Assembly (NCBI RefSeq): GCF_029855045.1
Contig: NZ_CP123228.1
Span: forward strand, 3,968,001 to 4,032,000
Length of the DNA: 64,000 nt
Source of the DNA: Piscinibacter sp. XHJ-5
GTDB taxonomy: Bacteria > Pseudomonadota > Gammaproteobacteria > Burkholderiales > Burkholderiaceae_C
Reading direction: 5' to 3'
A program made the position numbers and the translations under genes. Shown here piece after piece: positions 15,564 through 23,510 of the stretch. The notes under the pieces were generated by a model. The model was not told where the DNA came from. It was given only the letters and a program-made list of their open reading frames with translations, and did no database searches. Each line of letters starts with the position of its first letter. Within the stretch, counting starts at the first letter, position 1.

Positions 15564-17093
15564 TCACCCGAATCGCCCCTGCAGGAACCAGCCCTGCCCC
15601 GCCGACGGCAGCCGCGCCCGATAGATCCACACCAGCGCCCCGTCGCCCGCCTGTGCGATGAAGTAATCGCGCTCGGCCAGCGCCGCATCCCACCAGCCGG
15701 TCTCGATGCGCTCGGGGCCGCACAGCAGTTGCAGCGGCTGACCCTCGAGCAGCGGGCGCAGCTGGCGCTCGTGCAGGAGCTCGGGCTCGGCCAGCAGCCA
15801 CACCGGTCGCCGCGGGCCGGCCGGCGGTGGCGGCCGCGCGACGCGTGATGCGCGCAGCGACGCTTCGGCCCTTTCCACCGCGGTGGCGCATTCGGGCCGG
15901 TGATCTTCCACCAGGCTCAGACGCTGCACCTGCTCGTGGCCCAGCCGCGCCTGCAGCCGCTCCACCAGACGAATCAGTCCTTCGCGTTCGCTCTTGGCCG
16001 TGGGAAAGAGCTCGCCGTTGGGCGGGGCGCCGCGGGCGATGTCGGCACAGCTCAGACGCAGTTCGAGCGTCGGCGCGGCCAGCTGCAGCCGCGCCAGCCG
16101 TTCGCGCAGCAGCACCAGCAGGTGGGCGATGTCGCGCGAAGGCTCGGCCAGTGCGATCTCCAGCGTGCTGTCGGCCGGCGTGGCGGTGTCGCGGCGGTGG
16201 CGCGGCTCGTGCTGCATGTGCAAGGTGAAGCGGCGCACCTGCGCATGCTGGGCCCCGGCCCAGGCCACCAGTCGTGCCAGCAGGATGGCGGCGCCGTGCA
16301 GCACCTGCTCGGTGGTGTCGGCCCGCGCGAAGAGTTCGAGCCGGCTCTCAAAGCGATCGGGCAGGCTGATCCAGGTGCGCGGATCGGGCTGCAGACCGCG
16401 CGCCCGGTCGATCTCGGCCAGCAGCGGCTCGCCGAAGCGCCGCGCCAGCCCGCTGCGGGGCAGGCCCTGCAGATCGGACAGGCAGTGCAGGCCCATGCCC
16501 TGCAGCGCCTCCCAGTGCTCGCGGCCCGGGCCGAGCAGCCACACCGGCGCGGCGTCGAGCAGGCGGTTCAGCGCGGCCAGGTCGACCGCGTGTCGGCCTT
16601 CGGGCGCTTCGGGCAGGCGCGCCAGCAGCGCCGCGCCCTGGGCGGTGGGCGCGGTGGCGCAGTGCACCCGGTGCCCCAGCGGCCTCAGCTGCGACTGCAG
16701 CCGGCGCAGCAGGGGCCGTTTTCCACCGAAGTAGCGCAGGCTGGAGTGCACTTCAAGCAGGACGGTGTGCGGCGCTGCCTGAGGATCACCCGCCGGCTCC
16801 AGTGTGACCGACGGCGTGAAGGCCAGCGCCGCATGAGCGACCGCGGTGATGGCCTGCAGGTCGCGCAGCGCATCGGCCTGCCCGAGCACGATGTGGGGCG
16901 CCAGCGCCAGCGCGGTGGCACGCTTCAGCCCGCTTTTGACGCCCAGCGATTGCGCGCTGTCATTGGCGCTGACGATGTGGTGCGCATCGACCAGCGCGAT
17001 CGGTGCCGGGCCCGCCTCCTCCCCCAGCGGGGCGAGGGTGGTCGCGAAGGACTCCAGCGACAGCAGGGGCAGATGCAGGGCGACCCACAGCAT
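15564..17093 (-). CDS. imuB: ImuB, catalytically inactive Y-family polymerase-like mutagenesis factor
   Basis: 509 aa. It aligns by pattern with ImuB: MLWVALHLPLLSLESFATTL, where active Y-family polymerases would have an Asp-rich DMDxFF motif, and later LQGLPRSGLARRFGEPLL (helix-hairpin-helix), RVPLVEDHRPE-like RLSLVEDHRPE and the GWWDAALAERDYFIAQ C-terminal region. The missing acidic residues agree with ImuB's known role as a hub that links ImuA, DnaE2 and the beta clamp. It follows imuA with a 19-bp gap, in one LexA-controlled operon. Confidence 0.95.
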   Translation of the reverse strand: MLWVALHLPLLSLESFATTLAPLGEEAGPAPIALVDAHHIVSANDSAQSLGVKSGLKRATALALAPHIVLGQADALRDLQAITAVAHAALAFTPSVTLEPAGDPQAAPHTVLLEVHSSLRYFGGKRPLLRRLQSQLRPLGHRVHCATAPTAQGAALLARLPEAPEGRHAVDLAALNRLLDAAPVWLLGPGREHWEALQGMGLHCLSDLQGLPRSGLARRFGEPLLAEIDRARGLQPDPRTWISLPDRFESRLELFARADTTEQVLHGAAILLARLVAWAGAQHAQVRRFTLHMQHEPRHRRDTATPADSTLEIALAEPSRDIAHLLVLLRERLARLQLAAPTLELRLSCADIARGAPPNGELFPTAKSEREGLIRLVERLQARLGHEQVQRLSLVEDHRPECATAVERAEASLRASRVARPPPPAGPRRPVWLLAEPELLHERQLRPLLEGQPLQLLCGPERIETGWWDAALAERDYFIAQAGDGALVWIYRARLPSAGQGWFLQGRFG

Positions 17094-17112
17094 GGGAAGG
17101 CTTGGCGTTCGG

Positions 17113-17943
17113 TCATGCCGCGAGGTTGATGAAGGTGGCCGTCTGCAGCGCAGACGGGGCCGGCTCGGCCCGGACAGCGGCTTCGGCGCGGCTGTGTGCC
17201 GAAGCCGACAGCACCGGCGGCAATGCGATCTGCAGCGGGGTGTCGAGCGGCGGGCCGCGCCGCTTCAGCAGACGCAGCTGCAGGGTGTCGGCGCCTCCTG
17301 CGCGCAGCGCCAGCCGCAGCGGTGCCGCGGTAGGACGCTGCTGCGCCGCCATCTCGCGGAACACGAAGGCGGGACCATCGTGGGCCTGGGCTGCCAGCTG
17401 CAGCCGCCGCAGCCGCTCGGCGCGCAGCCGCGGCGGCAGCCAGGCGACCACCGCGCCCACGTGGCCGCTTTTCAACGCCTGCTCGAGCGCCCACAGGCTG
17501 TCACTGCCGGCCACCACCTTGCAGCGCGTGTGCACGACCAGCAGCTGCGCCACCTCGAGCCCGAGCTGCGACAGCGCCCAGCCCGACAGGGCGTGCGGCG
17601 GATCGAACATCATCACCAGCCGCCCGGCCTGCTGGATGGCCGCGAGCGAGGCGCCGAGCAGGCGGATTTCGCCGATGCCGGGATGCGGAAGCAGCAGCTC
17701 GCTCAGCACCCGGCGCGGCCAGCCTCCGCCTGGCAATTGCGCATCGAGCGCTGCAAATCCGCTGCTCACGGCCTGGTCGGTGTGGCGGCCGAGCTGGTGG
17801 CCCAGCCACAGGGCGGGATGCAGGACTTCCGGCGCCTCGACACGCACCCGCGCGGGACGCAGTTCCGCTGCCAGCCCCGGATGGCGGGTGCCGGCGAACA
17901 CCGCAGCAGGAGGAGAAGCAGCGACAGGGGGCATGGCGTCCAT
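17113..17943 (-). CDS. imuA: ImuA, SOS translesion synthesis protein (RecA/SulA-like)
   Basis: 276 aa. VSSGFAALDAQLPGGGWPRRVLSELLLPHPGIGEIRLL is the usual ImuA opening, and SDSLWALEQALKSGHVGAVVAWLP is a strong family motif. ImuA works with ImuB and DnaE2 (ImuC) in induced mutagenesis. A perfect LexA box lies 8 bp upstream of the ATG, so repression should be tight. A second in-frame ATG lies 9 bp downstream. dnaE2 is not in this operon but at 3892-7032. Confidence 0.95.
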   Translation of the reverse strand: MDAMPPVAASPPAAVFAGTRHPGLAAELRPARVRVEAPEVLHPALWLGHQLGRHTDQAVSSGFAALDAQLPGGGWPRRVLSELLLPHPGIGEIRLLGASLAAIQQAGRLVMMFDPPHALSGWALSQLGLEVAQLLVVHTRCKVVAGSDSLWALEQALKSGHVGAVVAWLPPRLRAERLRRLQLAAQAHDGPAFVFREMAAQQRPTAAPLRLALRAGGADTLQLRLLKRRGPPLDTPLQIALPPVLSASAHSRAEAAVRAEPAPSALQTATFINLAA

Positions 17944-17950
17944 TTGATGA

Positions 17951-17966
17951 CTGTATTTTTATACAG
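17951..17966. promoter_or_regulatory. LexA (SOS) box upstream of imuAB
   Basis: CTGTATTTTTATACAG is an exact CTGT-N8-ACAG match with an AT-rich centre. It is 8 bp from the imuA start. The right flank GTA matches the box at dnaE2. Confidence 0.9.
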
Positions 17967-18116
17967 TATCTGCCACCACAGGGAAAGCCAGGGTGCAAAG
18001 ACCGAGCACCGGGAATGGAAGCGTGCGAAATGCCCTCACGCCGCGGCCCAGATCGATGCCTGCACTGAGGCAATCAATTGCTTGCTTTGGGCAACCATAT
18101 GGGCCATAGTCCCGGC

Positions 18117-19103
18117 ATGTCCGCCGCCGCCAGCCTCCCCGAGCGCATCGAAGCCGTGCGCCGCTTCAACCGCTTCTACACCCGCCGCATCGGCGTGCTG
18201 CGCGAAGGCGTGCTGCACTCCAGCTTCACTCTCACCGAGACCCGCCTGCTGTGGGAGCTGGCCCACCTGCCGCCCGACAGCCGCGGCGTCACCGTCACCG
18301 GGCTGGCCGGCCGGCTCGACCTCGACATCGGCTACCTCAGCCGCCTGCTGCGCGGCTTCAAGGAGCGCGGCTTCATCAAGTCCACGCGCTCCACCACCGA
18401 TGCGCGCCAGCAGCTGCTCACGCTGACTGCCGCCGGCCGCCGCGCCTTCGCGCCGCTCAACACGCGCTCGCAGGAAGAGACCGGCGCCCTGCTCGCCCGG
18501 CTGGACGACGGCCAGCAGCATCGGCTGTTGTCGGCGCTCGGCGAGGTCGAACGCCTGCTCGACGATTCGCCTCGGGGCGCCGGCAGCGCTTACCTGCTGC
18601 GCCCGCATCGGCCGGGCGACATGGGATGGCTGGTGTCGCGCCACGGCGCGCTGTATGCGCAGGAGTACCAGTGGGACATGCGCTTCGAGGCGCTGGTGGC
18701 ACGCATCGCCGCCGACTTCATCGAGCGCTTCGACGCCCGGCGCGAAGCCTGCTGGGTCGCCGAGCGCGACGGCGCGAACGTCGGCTGCGTGTGCCTGGTC
18801 CAGGCCCGCGACGACACCACGCAGCAGGTGCTGCCCGGCGTGGCGCAGCTTCGGCTGCTGCTGGTGGAGCCCGCCGCTCGTGGTCTCGGTCTCGGCAAGC
18901 GGCTGGTCGCGGAATGCACGCGCTTCGCCCGCGAGGCCGGCTATCAGCGCATCCGCCTGTGGACCAACAGCGTGCTGTCGGCGGCACGAGCGATCTACAT
19001 GCACGAGGGCTACCTGCTCACGGCCAGCGAGCCGCATCACAGCTTCGGGCAGGACCTCATCGGCGAGACCTGGGAGCTGACGCTCGCCAGCACGGCGCCA
19101 TGA
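18117..19103 (+). CDS. MarR-type winged helix fused to GNAT acetyltransferase
   Basis: 328 aa from ATG MSAAASLPERIEAVRRFNRF. Residues about 1-145 form a MarR winged helix (FTLTETRLLWELAHLP, VTVTGLAGRLDLDIGYLSRLLRGFKERGFI). Residues about 165-325 form a GNAT domain (LLLVEPAARGLGLGKRLVAE, RAIYMHEGYLL). Such fusions exist in many proteobacteria and are thought to link sensing with acetylation. An upstream in-frame TTG at 18078 is possible. TTGC-N9-GCAA at about 18078-18094 could be a self-operator. Overlaps ychJ by 4 bp. Confidence 0.92.
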   Translation: MSAAASLPERIEAVRRFNRFYTRRIGVLREGVLHSSFTLTETRLLWELAHLPPDSRGVTVTGLAGRLDLDIGYLSRLLRGFKERGFIKSTRSTTDARQQLLTLTAAGRRAFAPLNTRSQEETGALLARLDDGQQHRLLSALGEVERLLDDSPRGAGSAYLLRPHRPGDMGWLVSRHGALYAQEYQWDMRFEALVARIAADFIERFDARREACWVAERDGANVGCVCLVQARDDTTQQVLPGVAQLRLLLVEPAARGLGLGKRLVAECTRFAREAGYQRIRLWTNSVLSAARAIYMHEGYLLTASEPHHSFGQDLIGETWELTLASTAP

Positions 19104-19525
19104 GCTCGTCGCCGTGCCCCTGCGGCAGCGGCCTCGCCTACACCGCGTGCTGCGGCCGCTTCCATGCCGGCGCGCAGCACCTGAGCGCGCCCACGCCCGA
19201 GGCGCTCATGCGCTCGCGCTACAGCGCCTTCGCGCTGGGCCTGCACGACTACCTCCTGGCCACATGGCACCGCGACACGCGGCCGGCATCGCTGGACCCC
19301 GATCCGCCGGGACTGCAATGGCTCGGACTCGAGGTGCGCCGGCATGAGATGCACGACGCCGATCACGGCACGGTGGAGTTCGTGGCTCGCAGCAAGCTGG
19401 GCGGACGCGCCCACCGGCTGCACGAAGTCAGCCGCTTCGTGCGCGAAGACGGGCGCTGGTGGTACCGCGACGGCGATGTCGCGAAGGCCTCCACGCAGGC
19501 GGCTCAGCCGAATCGCACCGCGTAG
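19100..19525 (+). CDS. ychJ: YchJ family protein (UPF0225) with SEC-C motif
   Basis: 141 aa. It begins MSSSPCPCGSGLAYTACCGRFH, a SEC-C type zinc motif with CPCGSG and CC. It continues TPEALMRSRYSAFALGLHDYLLATWH and the NTF2-like domain FVARSKLGGRAHRLHEVSRFVRE, all diagnostic for YchJ. Function is unknown. The gene lacks the second C-terminal SEC-C motif that E. coli YchJ has. It overlaps the upstream fusion gene by ATGA and the convergent BNR gene by 22 bp. Confidence 0.92.
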   Translation: MSSSPCPCGSGLAYTACCGRFHAGAQHLSAPTPEALMRSRYSAFALGLHDYLLATWHRDTRPASLDPDPPGLQWLGLEVRRHEMHDADHGTVEFVARSKLGGRAHRLHEVSRFVREDGRWWYRDGDVAKASTQAAQPNRTA

Positions 19526-20577
19526 ATCGGCGGCAGCAGGTTGGACACCGTCGTCCAGGACTCGCCGCCGTCGTCGCTGGCCCACAGGCCGCCCGTGGTG
19601 CTTCCCATCATGAGATGTCGGCCATCCGGCGCGACCGCCAGGCCGTGGCGGTACACGAGGTCGTAGCAGCCCGACTGCGGCAGGCCGGCGCGCAGCGTCT
19701 CGAAGCTCCTGCCGCCATCGGTGGTGCGGTTGACGACCAGTGCGCCGTCCACCGGCACGCGCTTCTCGTCGGCCACGCCGGGCACGAACCACGCGGTGTC
19801 GGCGTCGTCGGGATGCACCGCCACGGCGAATCCGAAGCTCGACAGCGGCGCCGTCGTCACCTCCTGCCACGACTCGGCGTTGTCGGCCGAGCGCCAGATG
19901 CCGTTGTGATGCTGCGTCCACAGCACCTCCGGCCGGGCCGTGCAGCGCACCACGCAATGCGGGTCCTGGATGTTGGGGTCCTCGGCCCGCTCGGGCGGCA
20001 TGTAGGCGGCCCGCATGCCCCGCGCCTGCGTGCTCCAGCTTCGGCCGCCATCGCGCGTGGCCCAGACGCCGCCGCAGCTGATGCCGACCAACAGCTCGCC
20101 GGCGTTCGTCGGATGCGGACAGATCGAATGGATGCCGGGCACGTCGTACCCGCCGCCGAACCATTCGGCACGGCCCGGCTGGTGCCACAGCGATTCGTTC
20201 AGCTGCCAGCTCGCACCGCGGTCGTCGGAACGAAAGAGGCCTCCGGGCAGCGTGCCGGCATACACCGTGTCGCCTTGCGCCGCGAGCGACCAGATCTGCA
20301 CCAGCTTCCAGGCGGGGCCCTTCGCGTCCGCCGGCTGCTCGGGGTACGTCGGTGTGGTCACCTCGTTCCAGCTTCCCCCGCCGTCGTCCGAGGCATGCAG
20401 CTTCACGCCGAAGTGGCCCAGGTTGAGGGCGGCCAGCATGCGTTGCGATGCGGTGGGCGGCAGCACCATCGACACCGGCTCGCCGAGAAAGCCGACGTTG
20501 GCGATGGACCAGCCGCCCGCCCCGCGGCGCATCTCGAACAGGCCCTTGCGGGTCGCCACCCAGGCGCGGTCGGTCAT
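19504..20577 (-). CDS. BNR/WD40-like repeat protein (sialidase-like beta-propeller)
   Basis: 357 aa from MTDRAWVATRKGLFEMRRG. Repeated Asp-box motifs of the S-x-D-x-G-x-[ST]-W type are seen: SDDGGGSW, SDDRGASW, TRDGGRSW, SADNAESW, TTDGGRSF and SDDGGESW. This predicts a beta-propeller of six or so blades. There is no signal peptide and no sialidase catalytic set, so 'exo-alpha-sialidase' would be an over-annotation. It lies 22 bp behind the MoaD/ThiS gene and is probably the last gene of the rubrerythrin operon. Role unknown. Confidence 0.85.
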   Translation of the reverse strand: MTDRAWVATRKGLFEMRRGAGGWSIANVGFLGEPVSMVLPPTASQRMLAALNLGHFGVKLHASDDGGGSWNEVTTPTYPEQPADAKGPAWKLVQIWSLAAQGDTVYAGTLPGGLFRSDDRGASWQLNESLWHQPGRAEWFGGGYDVPGIHSICPHPTNAGELLVGISCGGVWATRDGGRSWSTQARGMRAAYMPPERAEDPNIQDPHCVVRCTARPEVLWTQHHNGIWRSADNAESWQEVTTAPLSSFGFAVAVHPDDADTAWFVPGVADEKRVPVDGALVVNRTTDGGRSFETLRAGLPQSGCYDLVYRHGLAVAPDGRHLMMGSTTGGLWASDDGGESWTTVSNLLPPIYAVRFG

Positions 20578-20599
20578 TGTCGGCTCCTCGGGATGAAGA

Positions 20600-20869
20600 T
20601 CAGCCGCCGGAGAGCGCCTGCAGCACGTGCACGCGGCTGCCGGGCGCCAGCGACTGGTCGAGAGACAGGCGGTCCTCGCAGCGCCGCCCATCGATGAAGA
20701 CGACCAGATTGGCGCGCAGGTGCGCCTGGTCGTCGAGCACATAGCCGCGCAGCCGCGGGTTCACGGCGAACGCCGCTTCCAGCCCATCACGCAGCGTCGC
20801 GGCCGCCGTCTCGACGACCGGCGTCTCGGTGAAGCGGCGAAGCTGCTGGGTGAATTCGATGCGGGCCAT
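20600..20869 (-). CDS. MoaD/ThiS family sulfur-carrier-like protein
   Basis: 89 aa. A ubiquitin-like fold is suggested by LRGYVLDDQAHLRANLVVFIDG and RVHVLQALSGG, which ends in the diglycine that MoaD and ThiS need for adenylation and thiocarboxylation. No adenylating enzyme (MoeB/ThiF) or molybdopterin genes are nearby, so its partner is elsewhere. The gene sits between DUF3501 and the BNR protein, 30 and 22 bp away. Confidence 0.88.
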   Translation of the reverse strand: MARIEFTQQLRRFTETPVVETAAATLRDGLEAAFAVNPRLRGYVLDDQAHLRANLVVFIDGRRCEDRLSLDQSLAPGSRVHVLQALSGG

Positions 20870-20899
20870 GGGGACGGCAATGATGCCGCCCGGCGCCGC

Positions 20900-21481
20900 T
20901 TATCTCAAGTCGCCGGCGAGGCTGGCGAGCGTCTCCGGCTCGATGACGACGTGCGCGGGGTAGTTGGTGTGGTCGCAGCCCAGCTTGACGGCGGCGCCGG
21001 CGCGGACCGCCTCGCGCGCCGTGGACGGGAATTCGAAGCGCAGGAAGTGCACCGACGAGGTCTTCTCGTCATTCTCGCGGTCCAGGTCCTCGTCGGCGAT
21101 GGCGTAGATGCGCGGGTGGCCCTCGACCTCGACGAACATGCGGTCCTCGACGCCGATGAGCCGCGCCAGCTCGCGCTTGCGCTCGTGCACGTCGGGGTAC
21201 TCGATCAGCATCGTCGCCTTCCAGTTCGTGCCGTCGGGGACTAGGGGCGCGTAGGCGTCGATCTCGCCCTGGATGCCGTCCTCGTCGAAGATCTTCTCGA
21301 TGTGCAGCATCTCCTGGATCTGCCGGCGGATGGTCTCTTCGTCCTCGAACTGGACGCCGATGTGCTCGCCGAGCCGCACCGTGCGCAGCTTGCGGTGGGC
21401 GATGGCCTGCTGGCGCTGCGTCTTGCGGACTTTGGCGTAGGCCTCCAGCGTCATCAGGCTGTCGGGGGTGATGGTGGCCAT
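20900..21481 (-). CDS. DUF3501 family protein
   Basis: 193 aa. MATITPDSLMTLEAYAKVRK, FEDEETIRRQIQEMLHIEKI and KATMLIEYPDVHERKRELARLIGVED are hallmarks of DUF3501. The family is nearly always next to a rubrerythrin and a CCG-type Fe-S protein, as here, but has no proven activity. It starts 20 bp behind the Fe-S gene. Confidence 0.93.
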   Translation of the reverse strand: MATITPDSLMTLEAYAKVRKTQRQQAIAHRKLRTVRLGEHIGVQFEDEETIRRQIQEMLHIEKIFDEDGIQGEIDAYAPLVPDGTNWKATMLIEYPDVHERKRELARLIGVEDRMFVEVEGHPRIYAIADEDLDRENDEKTSSVHFLRFEFPSTAREAVRAGAAVKLGCDHTNYPAHVVIEPETLASLAGDLR

Positions 21482-21501
21482 GCGACGTTCCTCCTGGGCA
21501 A

Positions 21502-22848
21502 TCAGAGCCCGTAGGCCTTGCGCACGAGGCTGAGCGGATGCTGCAGCGCGGCCGCCGGAAGCTCGTTCACCTGCATGCCCTGGGCGATGTGATGGCCGGC
21601 GAGCGCGCAGTCGGAGCTGATGTAGTCCGGCTGGTCCTTGGCCATCGCCTTGAACACCGGCTTGCCGATCTTCATGGCGATCTTGTGTGTCGGCGTCTTC
21701 ACGCCGTAGGTTCCGGCGTGGCCGGAGCAGCGCTCCACCGTGTTGAGCTGCACGGTCACGGTCTGCCCGATCAGCTTGAGCATCTCCTCGGTCTTGCGGC
21801 CGATGTTCTGCACGCGGCCATGACAGGGGATGTGGTAGCTGACCTTGCCCAGGTCGTGCTTGAAATCGGTCTTGAGCAACCCGTCGCGATGACGGGCTAC
21901 CAGGTACTCGAACGGATCGAACATCGCCTCCTTCACCGCCTGCGTGTCGGCGCATTCGGGGAACATCAGCGGAAGCTCCTGCTTGAACATCAGGGTGCAG
22001 CTCGGCACCGCCGTCAGGATCGCGTAGCCGTCCTTCGCATAGCGCGCGAGCACGGGGATGTTGGCTTCCTTGTGCCTGGCCACCTCGTCGAGATCGCCGA
22101 GCTCGAGCTTGGGCATGCCGCAGCACTGCTCCTTCTCGACGATGGTGTACGGAATCTCGTTGTGCTCGAGCAGCTTGATGAGGTCGTGCCCGATGCCCGG
22201 CTCGTTGTAGTTGACGTAGCAGGTGGAGAAGATCGCCACCTTGCCGGGCGTGCGATTGCCGTCCTTGACCAGCGTGGCGGCGCCCTGCTTCTTCGCGCTC
22301 CAGCGGAAGCGGCTGGTGGCCAGCTCGGGCAGCCAGGCGTCGGGATGGACGTGCAGCGCCTTGTCCAGCAGCTTGCGCGCGGGCTTGGTGCGATTGATCG
22401 CGTTGGCCGCCTGCACCACCACGGGAATGCCCGCGAACTTGCCGTGCACGTCGGTGGATGCGAGGAACTGCTCGCCGCTGCTGACGCCGCCCTGCTTGAA
22501 CTTGATGGCCTTGGCGCGCAGCATCGTGTGGGGGAAGTCCAGGTTCCACGGGTGCGGCGGCACGTACGGGCACTTGGTCATGTAGCACAGGTCGCACAGA
22601 TAGCACTGGTCGACGACCTTCCAGAAATCCTTCTTGTCCACCCCGTGCACTTCACCGTCGGCGGTGGCATCGACCAGGTCGAACAGCGTCGGGAAGGAGT
22701 GGCACAGGCTCACGCAGCGGCGGCAGCCGTGGCAGATGTCGAAGATGCGCTCGAGCTCCTTCTCGCAGGCGGCCTCGTCGTAGTAGTCGGCGCTCTTCCA
22801 GGCGATGGGGTGGCGGGTCGGCGCTTCGAGGCTGCCTTCGCGATTCAT
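21502..22848 (-). CDS. CCG-domain (Fe-S)-binding protein, GlpC/HdrD-like
   Basis: 448 aa. Two 4Fe-4S motifs are near the N-terminus: CHGCRRCVSLCHS and CYLCDLCYMTKCP. Two cysteine-rich CCG-type domains follow, seen as FSTCYVNYNEPG with EKEQCCGMPKLELG, and IPCHGRVQNIG with ERCSGHAGTYG (CSG replacing CCG). This architecture occurs in the electron-transfer subunit GlpC and heterodisulfide reductase subunit D. It probably passes electrons between a reductase and the rubrerythrin encoded upstream; that pairing is inference from the conserved neighbourhood. Confidence 0.92.
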   Translation of the reverse strand: MNREGSLEAPTRHPIAWKSADYYDEAACEKELERIFDICHGCRRCVSLCHSFPTLFDLVDATADGEVHGVDKKDFWKVVDQCYLCDLCYMTKCPYVPPHPWNLDFPHTMLRAKAIKFKQGGVSSGEQFLASTDVHGKFAGIPVVVQAANAINRTKPARKLLDKALHVHPDAWLPELATSRFRWSAKKQGAATLVKDGNRTPGKVAIFSTCYVNYNEPGIGHDLIKLLEHNEIPYTIVEKEQCCGMPKLELGDLDEVARHKEANIPVLARYAKDGYAILTAVPSCTLMFKQELPLMFPECADTQAVKEAMFDPFEYLVARHRDGLLKTDFKHDLGKVSYHIPCHGRVQNIGRKTEEMLKLIGQTVTVQLNTVERCSGHAGTYGVKTPTHKIAMKIGKPVFKAMAKDQPDYISSDCALAGHHIAQGMQVNELPAAALQHPLSLVRKAYGL

Positions 22849-22875
22849 GAAGTCTCCTGATGTCGTGCTGACAAA

Positions 22876-22904
22876 GGAACAAGGGGCGCGAAGCCCCTCG
22901 TTCC
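22876..22904 (-). terminator. Strong hairpin between rubrerythrin and the Fe-S gene
   Basis: On the minus strand the stem GGAACGAGGGGC pairs with GCCCCTTGTTCC (one G-U pair) across a 5-nt loop, followed by TTTGTC. It lies 19 bp behind the rubrerythrin stop. It could be a leaky terminator or an RNA-stability hairpin that raises rubrerythrin over the downstream genes. Confidence 0.6.
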
Positions 22905-22923
22905 GTTGTGCTGCCGTGGCTGC

Positions 22924-23343
22924 TCAGTCCGCCAGCGCGTCGAGCGCCTTCTGGTAGCGGTTGGCGTGCGAGCGCTCTGCCTTGGCGAGCGTCTCGAACC
23001 AGTCGGCGATCTCGTCGAAGCCCTCTTCGCGCGCCTGCTTGGCCATGCCCGGGTACATGTCGGTGTACTCATGGGTCTCGCCGGCGACGGCGGCCTTGAG
23101 GTTGTCGCGGGTGGCGCCGATCGGCAGGCCGGTGGCCGGGTCACCGACGGCTTCGAGGAACTCCAGGTGACCATGTGCGTGCCCGGTCTCCCCTTCGGCG
23201 GTGGAACGGAACAGCGCGGCGACGTCGTTCTGACCTTCGATGTCGGCCTTGTTCGCGAAGTACAGGTAGCGGCGATTGGCCTGCGATTCGCCGGCGAAAG
23301 CGTCCTTCAGGTTCTGCTCGGTCTTCGATCCTTTCAAGCCCAT
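22924..23343 (-). CDS. Rubrerythrin-like diiron protein (no rubredoxin domain)
   Basis: 139 aa. Diiron ligands of the ferritin-like four-helix bundle are visible: E19 in [21 protein letters not shown] (E and H), the second ExE region [15 protein letters not shown] and [13 protein letters not shown]. The C-terminal rubredoxin domain of classical rubrerythrin is absent. These proteins reduce hydrogen peroxide when supplied with electrons, and the next gene encodes a likely Fe-S donor. First gene of a five-gene leftward operon; regulation may involve the sites at 23438 and 23492. Confidence 0.93.
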   Translation of the reverse strand: MGLKGSKTEQNLKDAFAGESQANRRYLYFANKADIEGQNDVAALFRSTAEGETGHAHGHLEFLEAVGDPATGLPIGATRDNLKAAVAGETHEYTDMYPGMAKQAREEGFDEIADWFETLAKAERSHANRYQKALDALAD

Positions 23344-23437
23344 GTCGCTCTCCTAGTGTTCAGAGTGAGGGAAGACGAACGGCCACCCGCGGCGCGAGGG
23401 GCACTCCAGAACCCTATCGCAGCGCGATGTCGGACGC

Positions 23438-23465
23438 CAATACAAAGCTTCAATGCGATGTATTG
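23438..23465. promoter_or_regulatory. CAATACA-N14-TGTATTG inverted repeat upstream of rubrerythrin
   Basis: Perfect 7-bp arms separated by 14 bp, about 95-120 bp upstream of the rubrerythrin start, in a locally AT-richer stretch. Its position suits a regulator site. The regulator cannot be named. Confidence 0.4.
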
Positions 23466-23491
23466 ATGCCGACAATGGGAATAGGGTTAAC

Positions 23492-23510
23492 GATAGTGGT
23501 TCTCATCCTC
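23492..23510. promoter_or_regulatory. Fur-box-like 19-mer upstream of the rubrerythrin operon
   Basis: GATAGTGGTTCTCATCCTC matches 13 of 19 positions of the Fur consensus GATAATGATAATCATTATC. It lies about 150 bp upstream of rubrerythrin and touches the end of the hydrolase gene. Iron control of a diiron/Fe-S operon would make sense, but the match is only moderate. Confidence 0.4.

Noticed and set aside
18078..18116. TTG start for the MarR-GNAT fusion
   Set aside because: The ATG at 18117 gives the usual MarR N-terminal helix, and the upstream segment contains a possible operator.
19504..20577. Annotation of the BNR protein as an exo-alpha-sialidase
   Set aside because: Asp-boxes alone do not show sialidase activity; no arginine triad or secretion signal could be identified.
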